From assembly GCF_021245985.1 (NCBI RefSeq), contig NZ_JAJQXA010000021.1, forward strand, positions 19,372 to 83,371: DNA of 64,000 bases, in the 5' to 3' direction. The notes under the pieces are model-generated. The model ran no database searches. It saw only the letters and a program-made list of their open reading frames with translations, and had not been told where the DNA came from. Positions 1 through 8,760 of the stretch are shown here, piece by piece. The position numbers were made by a program, and so were the translations under genes. Every line of letters starts with the position of its first letter. The first letter of the stretch is position 1. Source of the stretch: Flavobacterium soyae. GTDB lineage: Bacteria; Bacteroidota; Bacteroidia; Flavobacteriales; Flavobacteriaceae.

Positions 1-230
1 CTGATGTTTTCTTCTGTTAAAGCATCTGCCCAGGATTTTATTGCAAAATATACTTGTTCCGGTGTGTACCATCCATTATGAGATTGTGATAAATGGATTA
101 GTTTTTCGAAATCATCAAAAAAGATATCATTATATAAAACGTCAGATTTTTGCATAGACTGCTCTTCAGAAAACTGACTTAGAAATTTTCCTAATTCAAC
201 AAAAACACTTTTTTTTGTTTCTAATGTCAT
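1..230 (-). CDS. acyl-CoA reductase (LuxC-like), N-terminal part only
   Basis: Partial gene running off the left edge; only the first 76 codons are present. The translation starts MTLETKKSVFVELGKFLSQF and includes HNGWYTPEQV and SWADALTEEN, which I recognise as the N-terminus of the acyl-CoA reductase (LuxC-type) found beside a ferredoxin gene in flavobacteria. These enzymes reduce activated fatty acids to aldehydes with NADPH. The catalytic domain lies outside the window, so the call rests on the N-terminal segment and the divergent ferredoxin neighbour. The ATG at 230 sits downstream of a good minus-strand promoter (269-300). Confidence 0.7.
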   Translation of the reverse strand, partial: MTLETKKSVFVELGKFLSQFSEEQSMQKSDVLYNDIFFDDFEKLIHLSQSHNGWYTPEQVYFAIKSWADALTEENI

Positions 231-234
231 AATG

Positions 235-266
235 TTTGTTTATGAATTGTTTTGATTGTAATTTTG
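235..266 (+). promoter_or_regulatory. Bacteroidota-type promoter for the ferredoxin gene
   Basis: TTTG at 235-238, a 20-nt spacer, then TAATTTTG at 259-266, matching the TTTG-N19-TAnnTTTG consensus. It would give a leader of roughly 115 nt that contains an inverted repeat. Confidence 0.55.
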
Positions 267-268
267 CA

Positions 269-300
269 CAAAAATAAGCATAATTAAGTCGAAAGTCAAA
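269..300 (-). promoter_or_regulatory. Bacteroidota-type promoter for the acyl-CoA reductase gene
   Basis: Read on the minus strand: TTTG (297-300), 20-nt spacer, TATTTTTG (269-276). It lies back-to-back with the ferredoxin promoter, so the two divergent genes share a compact regulatory region. Confidence 0.55.
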
Positions 301-362
301 AGTCTTAAAGTCAAAAGAGAGAAATGTCTCTTTCGTACTTTTTTTAACTTTAAGACTTTAGA
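298..362. repeat. inverted repeat in the ferredoxin leader
   Basis: AAAGTCTTAAAGT near 298-311 is complementary to ACTTTAAGACTTT near 348-360; a second partial copy follows at 370-379. The hairpin would sit in the 5' leader of the ferredoxin mRNA. It belongs to the simple intergenic palindromes common in this window; no function can be assigned. Confidence 0.5.
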
Positions 363-388
363 TTTTTAACTTTAAGACAAATAAAAAG

Positions 389-739
389 ATGGCAATTATT
401 ATAACTGACGAATGCATAAACTGTGGGGCCTGTGAACCAGAGTGTCCAAATACAGCAATATATGAAGGAGCAGATGATTGGAGATATAAAGACGGAACAA
501 ACCTAAAAGGAACTGTAATTTTACCTGATGGAACTGAAGTTGACGCTGATGACGCTCAGACTCCAATTTCTGACGAAATCTATTATATCGTTCCAGGAAA
601 ATGTACAGAGTGTAAAGGTTTTCATGATGAACCACAATGTGCTGCTGTTTGTCCTGTTGATTGCTGTGTGCCGGATGATAATCATGTAGAAGATGAAGAA
701 ACCTTGTTGAACAGACAGGCGTTTTTACATGGAGAATAA
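389..739 (+). CDS. 4Fe-4S dicluster ferredoxin
   Basis: Small soluble electron carrier of 116 residues. The first cluster motif CxxCxxCxxxCP lies at about residues 10-21 (CINCGACEPECP). The second is CTECKG, an insertion, then CAAVCPVDCC at about 73-92, the arrangement of the Allochromatium-type/YfhL-like 2[4Fe-4S] ferredoxins with a longer loop in the second motif. About 50 residues separate the motifs. It is divergent from the acyl-CoA reductase, a pairing common in flavobacteria; a direct redox partnership is inference. The C-terminus is acidic, as usual for ferredoxins. A terminator follows. Confidence 0.9.
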   Translation: MAIIITDECINCGACEPECPNTAIYEGADDWRYKDGTNLKGTVILPDGTEVDADDAQTPISDEIYYIVPGKCTECKGFHDEPQCAAVCPVDCCVPDDNHVEDEETLLNRQAFLHGE

Positions 740-764
740 TTTCTTTAAAAGTATATTTATATTG

Positions 765-795
765 AAAAACCTGAGCACTTGCTTAGGTTTTTTTT
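765..795 (+). terminator. intrinsic terminator after the ferredoxin gene
   Basis: Stem of AACCTGAGC with GCTTAGGTT, a 4-nt loop and one G:U pair, followed by a run of eight T. Confidence 0.7.
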
Positions 796-909
796 GCCCT
801 GATATCAGGTATTTGTAAAAGTTAGTTTGTTGATAACGAATGTTTTATTTTTCAGGGTGTTGCTTTAATGTTAAAAAAACAATACTTTAGTTGAAAATTT
901 AACAAGCTT

Positions 910-2070
910 ATGAGGAAAAGTATACTTTTATTTTTTGTTTTATTTAGTGTTTGTGTTTTCTCACAAAATCAAGAATATTCTATTTTTGTGCGAGATATAG
1001 AAACGTTACTGCCTATTGAAAATGCTACTGTTGTAATAATGAAAACCAAACAGATTTTATTAAGCAATGAAGAAGGTAAGGTAACTTTTATGCTTACGGG
1101 CGGTTCTAATGTTCAGGTTTCTCAAACTGATTATGAGGATGCAACGGTACGCTGGACATCATTAAATGGAGATCAAAAATTTGTTATTTATTTAAAGAGT
1201 AAAAACAATAAACTGGACGAAGTAGTTTTGTCTAGAGAGGATCCGGAAAAAATACTGCAGAAATTAGTTTCAAATTCTACGAAAAAAATCAGCATTTCGC
1301 ATAGACAAAAAGTATATGTAAGGGAGTTTTTTATGCTCAATAATCAGTATTCTTATTACAATGACGGATTAGTTAATTTTCAGTTCGATAAAAATAATAA
1401 TGCAACTACTTTGCTTGTTGAACAAAACAGGTCATACGGATTATTAGAAACTGATATAAGTGCTGATTTGAGAGGATATGATTTGAATAATATCATGAAA
1501 AATTATTCTGATTTTAAATATTTTGATCCGTTATTGGATTCAAAAACAAAAAAAGAATATGATTTTGTTATTAGAGGCCACGCTAAAAATAAAGATTATT
1601 ATGTAATGTATATTACACCTCTCGATAAAGCGAAGGAAGCTGTAGATAATTTTGAGATAGTTTATGATCCTGTAAAAAAACTTATTATGGGTTTTACAAT
1701 AGATATTACTCCTCAAAATCTTGATAAAATTGAAGAGAAAACAACGGTAAACTCAAAAAATATTACAAAGTCTTCTGTAAGAGTAGATTATAGATTTGAC
1801 GGACAAGATTATTATCTGCTGAATTCAAATGAAGAAATTGCCTATAACCTTATATTAAAAGATCAGGTAAAGAAAATTCAGGTGAGAAATAGTTTTGTAA
1901 CTACGAATTTTAACAGACAGAATTTTACTTATAATGAAAGTGATGTTTTTAAAGAGAAATCATTGTTTAATAAAAAAAACAAAATCTTGACAAATTATTG
2001 GGATATTTCCGGCTTTGTTGCCACTGATGAAGAAAAGGCAATCATTGCATCTTTGGATTATAAATTATGA
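910..2070 (+). CDS. exported carboxypeptidase-regulatory-like domain protein
   Basis: 386 residues with a signal peptide (MRKSILLFFVLFSVCVFSQ). Residues about 23-95 resemble a CarboxypepD_reg-like beta-sandwich: IENATVVIM, NEEGKVTFML, VQVSQTDYEDATVRW. The rest resembles the unassigned barrel-associated region of many Bacteroidota envelope proteins, with no catalytic motif that I can see. Probably periplasmic or outer-membrane associated; the function is not known. Monocistronic, with terminators on both sides. Confidence 0.75.
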   Translation: MRKSILLFFVLFSVCVFSQNQEYSIFVRDIETLLPIENATVVIMKTKQILLSNEEGKVTFMLTGGSNVQVSQTDYEDATVRWTSLNGDQKFVIYLKSKNNKLDEVVLSREDPEKILQKLVSNSTKKISISHRQKVYVREFFMLNNQYSYYNDGLVNFQFDKNNNATTLLVEQNRSYGLLETDISADLRGYDLNNIMKNYSDFKYFDPLLDSKTKKEYDFVIRGHAKNKDYYVMYITPLDKAKEAVDNFEIVYDPVKKLIMGFTIDITPQNLDKIEEKTTVNSKNITKSSVRVDYRFDGQDYYLLNSNEEIAYNLILKDQVKKIQVRNSFVTTNFNRQNFTYNESDVFKEKSLFNKKNKILTNYWDISGFVATDEEKAIIASLDYKL

Positions 2071-2106
2071 GTTATAAGTTATGAAGTTGTTAAACAATTA
2101 TATAGC

Positions 2107-2139
2107 AAAAATCCTGAACAAATAAGTTCAGGATTTTTT
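2107..2139 (+). terminator. intrinsic terminator
   Basis: AATCCTGAAC (2110-2119) pairs with GTTCAGGATT (2126-2135), followed by T6. Ends the 910-2070 transcription unit. Confidence 0.8.
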
Positions 2140-2160
2140 GTTCTGTATAATTGAAATATT

Positions 2161-2248
2161 GTCAGGTTGAGCGAAGTCCAAGCCCTTTTTGTTGTTGTAT
2201 AACTTTCGTTAAAACCAGAATATGTCCTTCGACTTCGCTCAGGATGAC
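2161..2248. repeat. REP-like inverted repeat, GAGCGAAGTC family
   Basis: Arms 2161-2178 and 2231-2248 carry GAGCGAAGTC and its complement GACTTCGCTC plus GGATGAC. The same core recurs at 39471-39519, and a related GTCATCCTGAG element lies at 6390-6493. It lies between convergent genes. Confidence 0.7.
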
Positions 2249-2271
2249 ATATCTAGTCAGGATAAGTTGGG

Positions 2272-4905
2272 TTAGAAATTAAATCCAAGTCTGGCATAGT
2301 AATAAGCTCCGCTGAAACCCATTTGTACAGCATCCCAATATCCACCAGCTTCTGTATTTCCTTGTTCGTCTTGTTTCGTTGGATAAACATTAAACAAGTT
2401 ATTGCTTCCAAGGCTTAATTTTAAGCTTTTAGTAACTTGGTATCCTATAGTTAAATCGGTAACTAATCTTGGGTTGTAAACGTCATCTTCATCAGCATAA
2501 TCAACTAAAACCACTTTGCTGAAACGAGTAAAAGCTAAACCAGCGTCGAATTTACTTTTGGAATAAGTTAAGTTTAAACCAAATTTGCTGTCAGGTGCAG
2601 AAGCTAGTAAAAAGGCTTTTTCACGTTTTCCAAAGAAAGTAGCTTCATCTAAATTGCCATTTTTAACCTTGTCAATTTTCATATCGTTGATATTTCCAAC
2701 CAAAGTTGCTCCGAAATTTCCAAAATCATATGCTTTTTTCCAGGATAAAACTAAATCCAGACCATGTGTACTTGTGTCAACTCCGTTAGCAAAAAACTGT
2801 GCTTCAGAAACACCAAGATTTAAAGAACTTGCATCAAAATATCCGGTAAGAACAATACGGTCTTTTACTTTAATATAATAACCGTCAACCGTTGCAGTGA
2901 AATCTCCAAAAGAAGCTGTAAAACCTAAAGAGGCATTTACGGCCTTTTCTTCGTTTAATTTACCAATTCCAAAAGCTCTGGTAATCTCACTGTCGTTTGG
3001 TGCGAGTAAAACTTCGGTTGCACCGCTTGCATTAAAGTTTGTAAAACGTAAATTATAATAAATTTGAGCCAATGATGGTGCACGGAAGCCTGTACTCACA
3101 GAACCTCTTAAATTAAAGTGATCGCCAAGTTTTAATCTTGAAGCTAATTTTCCGTTTACAGTACTTCCAAAATCGCTGTAATTTTCAAAACGAACGGCTG
3201 CGTTTACCATAAAAGAATTAGTTACATCTAACTCACCATCAGCATATAGAGAGAAGTTGGTACGGCTTTCGTTAACTTCGTTTGCCGGGCTGTAACCTGG
3301 GAAACCTTGCGAACTTCCTGGTCTGGGATTTCCAGAAACAGGATCGATAGGCGCGCTTTGAGTTGTTGGATCAGTAATTGGCTGTCCGTTTGTGTCGTAG
3401 GTTGTGTAAGAACCTTCTTCTCCTGCAAAAATTTCGAATTTCTCTACTCTAAATTCAGTTCCAAAAGCAATATTAAAACCATTAAGAACGCTGTCGTAGT
3501 TTTTAGAAATATCAAAATTTGTTGTGTTTTGAAGCAAACTGTGTCCTCCGGCATCAAACTCATGCGGCGATTTTTCTTCAAGCGAAGCATTTATAGTTCC
3601 TTTAATATCATACTGGAATTTATTTTTTCCGAAAGTATTGCTTAAATCAAATTTCCATCCTCCCGAAGAAAGGGTTTTAATTCCGGCAGCAACTGAATTA
3701 TCATTAATTTTTGATGTAATTCTAGGTGTATAACCACCCGGATAAACTGATTCAACTACTCTTTCACCATCATTTCGGGTAAAAGCATATGCATCTGTAT
3801 CTCTAAAATTACTGCCTCCAAAAGCATAAAATTCTGTTTTATCATCAATTGGAATAGATAAATTGGCAAATAAATTTACGCCGTGCATACTGGCATCTCC
3901 AAAACCTTTTCTAAAATCATAAGCAGGTCTTAGAGTTTTGTTTTTATTTAAAAACTCACCCGTAAAGTTTATATAGCCGCCTTTAGTCCCTAATGCCACA
4001 CCATAATTAGCAGCAACTCTTACAGAACCTCCGTCAAAATCCTGATCCTTTCCATATGAATTTCCATTTCCGTCCTGATCTAATCTGTATCCTTTAGTAT
4101 TTGGTGTTCCCGGAAGAAAATCTCCTTTTGCATGCGTATTAAAAACACCATAAGTTACAGACCCTGTAAGTTCGTTTACATTATCATTTGTAATAATATT
4201 GATAACTCCGGCAATGGCATCAGAACCGTATTGCGCCGACGCACCGTCGCGCAAAATCTCAATTCTTTTAATAGAAGCCGCCGGAATCGCATTTAAGTCA
4301 GTTCCTGTATTTCCACGTCCTCTTGTTCCAAATAAATTGATTAAAGACGATTGATGTCTTCTTTTTCCGTTAATTAAAACCAAAGTCTGGTCTGGTCCCA
4401 TCCCTCTTAAAGAAGCCGGATCTACGTGGTCTGCACCATCAGAACCCGATTGTTTATTAGCGTTAAAAGATGGGGCAACATATTGCAATAACTGATTGAT
4501 TTCAATTTTACCACTTTGCGTTGTAACATCTTTTACATTAATAACATCAATAGGAACGGCAGAGTTTACAACGGTTCTTTTAGTACTTCTGGAACCTGTA
4601 ACAACTACATCACTTAAAACCTGCCCGCCGCTTTCGTCTAAATAAACATCCACTTTGTCTCCCGAAGCTGATTTTTCGACTGTTGCAAAGCCTACATAAC
4701 TAAAAATCAATGTAGCGCCTTCTTTAACTTTGATTTTATAACCACCTTCAAAATCGGTAGAAACGCCATTCGAAGTCCCTTTTTCTACAACATTAACACC
4801 CGGAAGCGGTGTACCGGTTTTATCCTTAACGACACCCGAGACTTCTTTTTGAGCAAAAAGAAACGCTGAATTCAGCAGTAATAAAAATAATGCAATCTTT
4901 TTCAT
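2272..4905 (-). CDS. TonB-dependent receptor
   Basis: Outer-membrane active transporter of 877 residues. Signal peptide MKKIALFLLLLNSAFLFAQ, then a carboxypeptidase-regulatory-like domain (KEVSGVVKDKTGTPLPGVNV...SYVGFATVE), a plug with LRGMGPDQTLVLINGKRR and IERIEILRDGASAQYGSDAIAG-type sequence, and a 22-strand barrel ending YARLGFNF. I chose the ATG at 4905: an in-frame start at 4968 would add 21 residues before the signal peptide. No SusD-like gene follows, so this is a solo receptor; the substrate cannot be told from sequence (iron chelate, vitamin or small organic ligand are all possible). TonB/ExbBD are not in the window. Confidence 0.92.
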   Translation of the reverse strand: MKKIALFLLLLNSAFLFAQKEVSGVVKDKTGTPLPGVNVVEKGTSNGVSTDFEGGYKIKVKEGATLIFSYVGFATVEKSASGDKVDVYLDESGGQVLSDVVVTGSRSTKRTVVNSAVPIDVINVKDVTTQSGKIEINQLLQYVAPSFNANKQSGSDGADHVDPASLRGMGPDQTLVLINGKRRHQSSLINLFGTRGRGNTGTDLNAIPAASIKRIEILRDGASAQYGSDAIAGVINIITNDNVNELTGSVTYGVFNTHAKGDFLPGTPNTKGYRLDQDGNGNSYGKDQDFDGGSVRVAANYGVALGTKGGYINFTGEFLNKNKTLRPAYDFRKGFGDASMHGVNLFANLSIPIDDKTEFYAFGGSNFRDTDAYAFTRNDGERVVESVYPGGYTPRITSKINDNSVAAGIKTLSSGGWKFDLSNTFGKNKFQYDIKGTINASLEEKSPHEFDAGGHSLLQNTTNFDISKNYDSVLNGFNIAFGTEFRVEKFEIFAGEEGSYTTYDTNGQPITDPTTQSAPIDPVSGNPRPGSSQGFPGYSPANEVNESRTNFSLYADGELDVTNSFMVNAAVRFENYSDFGSTVNGKLASRLKLGDHFNLRGSVSTGFRAPSLAQIYYNLRFTNFNASGATEVLLAPNDSEITRAFGIGKLNEEKAVNASLGFTASFGDFTATVDGYYIKVKDRIVLTGYFDASSLNLGVSEAQFFANGVDTSTHGLDLVLSWKKAYDFGNFGATLVGNINDMKIDKVKNGNLDEATFFGKREKAFLLASAPDSKFGLNLTYSKSKFDAGLAFTRFSKVVLVDYADEDDVYNPRLVTDLTIGYQVTKSLKLSLGSNNLFNVYPTKQDEQGNTEAGGYWDAVQMGFSGAYYYARLGFNF

Positions 4906-5034
4906 GGTTGTTGGTTTTTTGTTTGGTTTTTTGTTGATTACTTTTATAAAAGTAATATTTTTTAACAAAAACTTAATAATAAGTTTAAAAATTTTTAAGA
5001 ATTACCCTAAAATTATATTAATGCACATTTTTAC

Positions 5035-5065
5035 TTCGCTCACGAGGTATTAAATCTTATATTTG
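5035..5065 (+). promoter_or_regulatory. promoter for ychF
   Basis: TTCG (5035-5038), exactly 19 nt, then TATATTTG (5058-5065). It implies a leader of about 125 nt before the ychF start. Confidence 0.6.
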
Positions 5066-5198
5066 CAAAATTTTAAAGCCAAAAAATATCATTTTGGCAG
5101 AAACAAAAAGAAACACGTAAATCATAATCCATTAAAATAGAGAGTTAATGGGGACTTTGATAAGTTCAAAGTCCAAATAAAATAAATAGAAACAACAG

Positions 5199-6293
5199 AT
5201 GAAAGCAGGAATTGTAGGATTACCAAATGTTGGAAAATCAACATTATTTAATTGTTTATCTAATGCAAAAGCGCAGAGTGCAAACTTTCCGTTTTGTACA
5301 ATCGAACCTAATATTGGTGTTGTAAACGTTCCGGATCCGAGAATCAACAAATTAGAAGAATTAGTAAAACCAGAGCGTGTACAAATGGCAACTGTAGATA
5401 TCGTAGATATTGCAGGTTTGGTAAAAGGAGCAAGTAAAGGTGAAGGTCTTGGAAACCAGTTTTTAGGAAACATTAGAGAATGTAATGCTATTATTCACGT
5501 TTTGCGTTGTTTTGATAATGATAATATTGTTCACGTTGATGGAAATGTAAATCCAATTCGTGATAAAGAAACGATTGATATTGAGTTACAGTTAAAAGAC
5601 TTAGAAACAATCGAAAAACGTTTAGAAAAAGTAAAACGTGCTGCTAAAACAGGCAATAAAGAAGCTCAGGCTGAAGAAGCGTTACTTAATAGAATTAGAG
5701 AAGCGTTATTGCAGGCAAAATCTGCGAGAACAATTATTCCTCAAAATAGTGACGAAGAGGTTTTAATGGAAGGTTTTCAATTAATTACTGCAAAACCGGT
5801 TTTATATGTTTGTAATGTTGATGAAAGTTCTGCAGTAAACGGAAACAAATATGTTGACCAGGTTCGTGAATTAGTAAAAGATGAAGAAGCTGAAGTTATT
5901 GTACTTTCAGTAGGTGCTGAGGCTGATATTACGGAGTTAGAAAGCTACGAAGAGCGTCAGGTTTTTTTAGAAGACATGGGATTGCAAGAGCCGGGAGCAT
6001 CAGTTTTAATTCGTGCAGCTTATAAATTATTAAAACAGCAGACTTATTTTACAGCTGGTGTAAAAGAAGTTCGTGCCTGGACAATCAATATTGGAGCAAC
6101 TGCGCCGCAAGCAGCAGGAGTTATCCATACTGATTTTGAAAAAGGTTTTATTCGTGCCGAAGTTATTTCATACGATGATTACGTTCAATACGGTTCTGAA
6201 TCAAAAGCAAAAGAAGCTGGAAAATTTAAAGTTGAAGGAAAAGAATATGTTGTAAAAGATGGTGATGTAATGCATTTCCGTTTTAACGTTTAA
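5199..6293 (+). CDS. ychF: redox-regulated ATPase YchF/OLA1
   Basis: 364 residues, the usual length. TRAFAC-class P-loop protein that prefers ATP to GTP and binds the ribosome. G1 GLPNVGKST at residues 7-15, G3 DIAGLVKGA with the SKGEGLGNQFL switch that is a YchF signature, G4-like NVDE near 208, and the C-terminal TGS domain with YDDYVQYGSESKAKEAGK and GKEYVVKDGDVMHFRFNV. Start chosen because the P-loop begins almost at once, as in homologues. Confidence 0.97.
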   Translation: MKAGIVGLPNVGKSTLFNCLSNAKAQSANFPFCTIEPNIGVVNVPDPRINKLEELVKPERVQMATVDIVDIAGLVKGASKGEGLGNQFLGNIRECNAIIHVLRCFDNDNIVHVDGNVNPIRDKETIDIELQLKDLETIEKRLEKVKRAAKTGNKEAQAEEALLNRIREALLQAKSARTIIPQNSDEEVLMEGFQLITAKPVLYVCNVDESSAVNGNKYVDQVRELVKDEEAEVIVLSVGAEADITELESYEERQVFLEDMGLQEPGASVLIRAAYKLLKQQTYFTAGVKEVRAWTINIGATAPQAAGVIHTDFEKGFIRAEVISYDDYVQYGSESKAKEAGKFKVEGKEYVVKDGDVMHFRFNV

Positions 6294-6334
6294 TTTTTTT
6301 TAGAGAATAGAAGAAAGATTATAGAGAATATACT

Positions 6335-6366
6335 AAAACTGCTGGAGGAATTCAGCAGTTTTTTTG
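6335..6366 (+). terminator. intrinsic terminator after ychF
   Basis: AAACTGCTG (6336-6344) pairs with CAGCAGTTT (6353-6361), followed by a T run. Confidence 0.8.
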
Positions 6367-6389
6367 TTATAAAATGAATAACCACAAAG

Positions 6390-6493
6390 TTTGTCATCCT
6401 GAGGAACGAAAGATCATAAACAAAACTCTACAAAGATTAACGACTTAGATTGCGGAAATTCTAGTGTGATCCTTCGTTCCTCAGGATGACAAA
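6390..6493. repeat. REP-like inverted repeat, GTCATCCTGAGGAACGAA type
   Basis: Two 26-nt arms, 6390-6415 and 6468-6493, complementary with a single mismatch and 52 nt between them. It occupies much of the 6294-6653 gap, which holds no gene. Related in the GTCATCCTGAG part to the elements at 2161-2248 and 39471-39519. Confidence 0.75.
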
Positions 6494-6509
6494 AATGAGA
6501 ATAAAAAAA

Positions 6510-6560
6510 TCCGTTTAAATCCGCGCTTTCGCGAAAGCGAATCCGTAAAATCCGCGTGCC
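6510..6560. repeat. short palindromic repeat in the 6294-6653 gap
   Basis: Contains a perfect 16-nt palindrome CGCTTTCGCGAAAGCG (6524-6539) flanked by AAATCCG units (AATCCGTTTAAATCCGCG and GAATCCGTAAAATCCGCG). Similar words, AATCTG..ATCCGCG and GCTAAAGCGAAAACGC, recur inside the 7351-7587 element. Confidence 0.55.
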
Positions 6561-6653
6561 ATTTCGCAAGCAAATTTACAGTTTGAAAATTTTTGGCTCA
6601 AAAATTGGTTACAGAAAAATAACCAATCACTAATCTAAAATAAGCCAATAAAA

Positions 6654-7331
6654 ATGCTAAAAAAAACTTTCAGAATACTAAAATGGACGCTTTTCGGAAT
6701 CTTTAGTTTTCTTGTCCTTTATGTACTATCAGTTTATCTGATTTCTAAAATTACCGTTAATTCTGATGTTGCTCAGGTCGAAGAGCAAAATGCAGTTCCC
6801 ATTTATATTCTCTCAAACGGCGTTCATACTGATATTGTAGTTCCTGTAAAAAACGAAATTAAAGACTGGCGAAACGAAATTCAGTTTAACCAAACACAAT
6901 CAAAAGATTCTTTAATGAATTTTATTGCTTTTGGCTGGGGTGACAAAGGATTTTATCTTGATACACCAGAGTGGTCAGATTTAAAAGTAAGTACAGCCTG
7001 CAAAGCCGCATTCGGAATCAGTTCATCGGCAATGCATACTACATTTTTTAAACAATTGAGAGAAGGGGAGGACTGCAAACGTATTTTGATTTCAAAAGAA
7101 AATTATCAAAGTCTGGTTAATTATATTTCAGATAGTTTCAGCGATCCAATTCACCCGGAATGGATAGAAGGTCACAGTTACGGAAAGAAAGATGCTTTTT
7201 ATGAAGCAAAAGGAAGTTACAGCCTTTTTTATACCTGCAATACCTGGGCAAACAATGCCTTGAAAGCAGCAAACCAAAAAGCAAGTTTATGGACTGTTTA
7301 TGATAAAGGGATTTTTTGTCATTATAAATAA
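6654..7331 (+). CDS. DUF2459 / TIGR02117 family membrane-anchored protein
   Basis: 225 residues. One N-terminal membrane segment (about residues 12-32), then a periplasmic domain with the family features NGVHTDIVVPV (about 56-66), FGWGDKGFYLDTPEW, SSSAMHTTFF and the C-terminal CNTWANNALKAA. Members are called urease-associated in some genomes, but no urease gene is here. The conserved His/Asp and Cys-Asn could form a hydrolase-like site; that is inference. Biochemical function unknown. Confidence 0.8.
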   Translation: MLKKTFRILKWTLFGIFSFLVLYVLSVYLISKITVNSDVAQVEEQNAVPIYILSNGVHTDIVVPVKNEIKDWRNEIQFNQTQSKDSLMNFIAFGWGDKGFYLDTPEWSDLKVSTACKAAFGISSSAMHTTFFKQLREGEDCKRILISKENYQSLVNYISDSFSDPIHPEWIEGHSYGKKDAFYEAKGSYSLFYTCNTWANNALKAANQKASLWTVYDKGIFCHYK

Positions 7332-7350
7332 AGTATGAACGTATAGTCTC

Positions 7351-7587
7351 TACGGGCAATGTCATTAAGTTAAGCTTTTAGAAAATAAAATTACTGCAAA
7401 TCAAATCCGTGTTTATCAGCGTTTTTACGAAGTAAATCTGTTTTATCCGCGTCACAATTAGACGCTGATTTTACTGATTCGCTAAAGCGAAAACGCTGAT
7501 AAAAACTGATTTTTCTAATTACTTTCTTAATTAAACTGTTAAGTAATTTTATAGATTTCCTCTTAACTTAATGACATTGGCTTACGG
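7351..7587. repeat. MITE-like nested inverted repeat
   Basis: An 18-nt perfect terminal inverted repeat (7357-7374 against 7562-7579), extended imperfectly outward by TACGGG / CTTACGG. Inside it a second inverted repeat pairs 7412-7425 with 7490-7503. About 235 bp with no ORF. This looks like a small non-autonomous or REP-derived element; no clear target duplication is visible. Confidence 0.55.
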
Positions 7588-7619
7588 GACAATTGCTGTA
7601 TGTCAGTTTTTTTTGGTTA

Positions 7620-7670
7620 CCGATATTAAATCTCTACGGAATTATTCTGTTAGTAATAAATAGGTATTTA
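7620..7670. repeat. short palindrome, CTACGGAATT..AATTCCGTTAG
   Basis: CTACGGAATT near 7624-7633 and AATTCCGTTAG near 7683-7693 form an imperfect hairpin related to the CCTACGGAA palindromes at 59024-59146. With the preceding element it fills the 7332-7839 gap; I see no gene there. Confidence 0.4.
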
Positions 7671-7810
7671 TGCACCACAGGAAATTCCGTTAGGAATTAA
7701 ATATGGTCAGCCAATGTTTTTTATACACACGTAAAATATTTCGCATTGGTATATGGAAAAAATGTAAAATTCGATTAAAAAGCAAGAATCCAAAATTTTT
7801 CATTATTGCG

Positions 7811-7818
7811 TAAATTTG
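7811..7818 (+). promoter_or_regulatory. -7 element TAAATTTG for the YihY-family gene
   Basis: Matches TAnnTTTG. It overlaps a possible TTG start at 7816, so translation must begin downstream; the ATG at 7840 then has a leader of about 17 nt. No convincing -33 box is visible. Confidence 0.45.
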
Positions 7819-7839
7819 AGAGTATCAAAAACTCAGGAG

Positions 7840-8751
7840 ATGAAAAATCAAAATATCATTTCGAAATCATGGTATTTGCTAAAAAATACATTTACGGAAT
7901 TTAATGATGATAATGCCATCAAATTAAGTGCTGCATTATCCTATTATACCATTTTTGCATTACCTCCGTTATTAATTATCATTATTACAATTTGCGGATT
8001 CTTTTTTGGAGAAGAAGCTGTAACCGGACAATTGTACGGACAAATAAACAGATTGGTTGGAAATAATGCAGCCGTGCAGATTCAGGAAGCTATAAAAAAT
8101 GTACAATTATCTGATAGTAATGTTTTTGTAACTGTTTTTGGTGTTATTATGCTTTTAATTGGGGCTTCGGGAGTTTTTGCAGAAATTCAGAGTTCTATAA
8201 ATTATATATGGGGATTGCGTGCAAAACCAAATAAGGGTTTAAAAAAGTTTATTCAAAATAGAATAATGTCATTTTCAATGATTGTTTCTGTCGGGTTTTT
8301 AATGTTGGTCAGTTTAATGCTCAATGCAACACTTGATGTCTTAAATGCGCGCTTAAAATTGTATTTTCCAGACACAACTATATATCTTTTTTACGTGATA
8401 AATTTGATTATTGTTTTTTCGAGTATAACATTGCTGTTTGCTATTATATTCCGAACTTTACCAGACGGAATTATAAAATGGAAAGATGCTTTTATTGGAT
8501 CATCCTGTACCGCAATTTTATTTATGATTGGTAAATTTGCTATTGGAGTTTATTTAGGGAATTCTACCATTGCAAGTATTTATGGGGCCGCAGGCTCAGT
8601 AATTATAATATTAGTCTGGGTTTATTATTCGGCCATAATTTTATATTTTGGTGCAGAATTTACTAAAGTTTATGCAAAATCATACGGAGGTCAGATTTCT
8701 CCCAATGATTATTCGGTAGAAATAAAAAAGAAGATTTTTGAAATTGAATAG
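7840..8751 (+). CDS. YihY/virulence factor BrkB family membrane protein
   Basis: 303 residues, close to the family norm. N-terminal NDDNAIKLSAALSYYTIFALPPLLIIII (first segment shown in part) is the YihY signature; about six membrane segments follow, with the conserved LLIGASGVFAEIQSSINYIWGL and the late segment GNSTIASIYGAAGS. Integral inner-membrane protein. The old ribonuclease BN label for this family was a misassignment. The ATG at 7840 is preferred to a TTG at 7816 because the latter lies within the promoter. Confidence 0.92.
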   Translation: MKNQNIISKSWYLLKNTFTEFNDDNAIKLSAALSYYTIFALPPLLIIIITICGFFFGEEAVTGQLYGQINRLVGNNAAVQIQEAIKNVQLSDSNVFVTVFGVIMLLIGASGVFAEIQSSINYIWGLRAKPNKGLKKFIQNRIMSFSMIVSVGFLMLVSLMLNATLDVLNARLKLYFPDTTIYLFYVINLIIVFSSITLLFAIIFRTLPDGIIKWKDAFIGSSCTAILFMIGKFAIGVYLGNSTIASIYGAAGSVIIILVWVYYSAIILYFGAEFTKVYAKSYGGQISPNDYSVEIKKKIFEIE

Positions 8752-8760
8752 AAATAAATT

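Noticed and set aside
5132..5473. Open frames opposite real genes, for example minus-strand 5132-5473 in ychF, 43033-43530 in the SDR gene and 15090-15461 in parC
   Set aside because: They mirror conserved genes on the other strand, have no family match and no promoter or plausible start.
7816..7840. TTG start of the YihY-family gene at 7816
   Set aside because: The TTG overlaps a TAAATTTG promoter element; the ATG at 7840 fits family starts.
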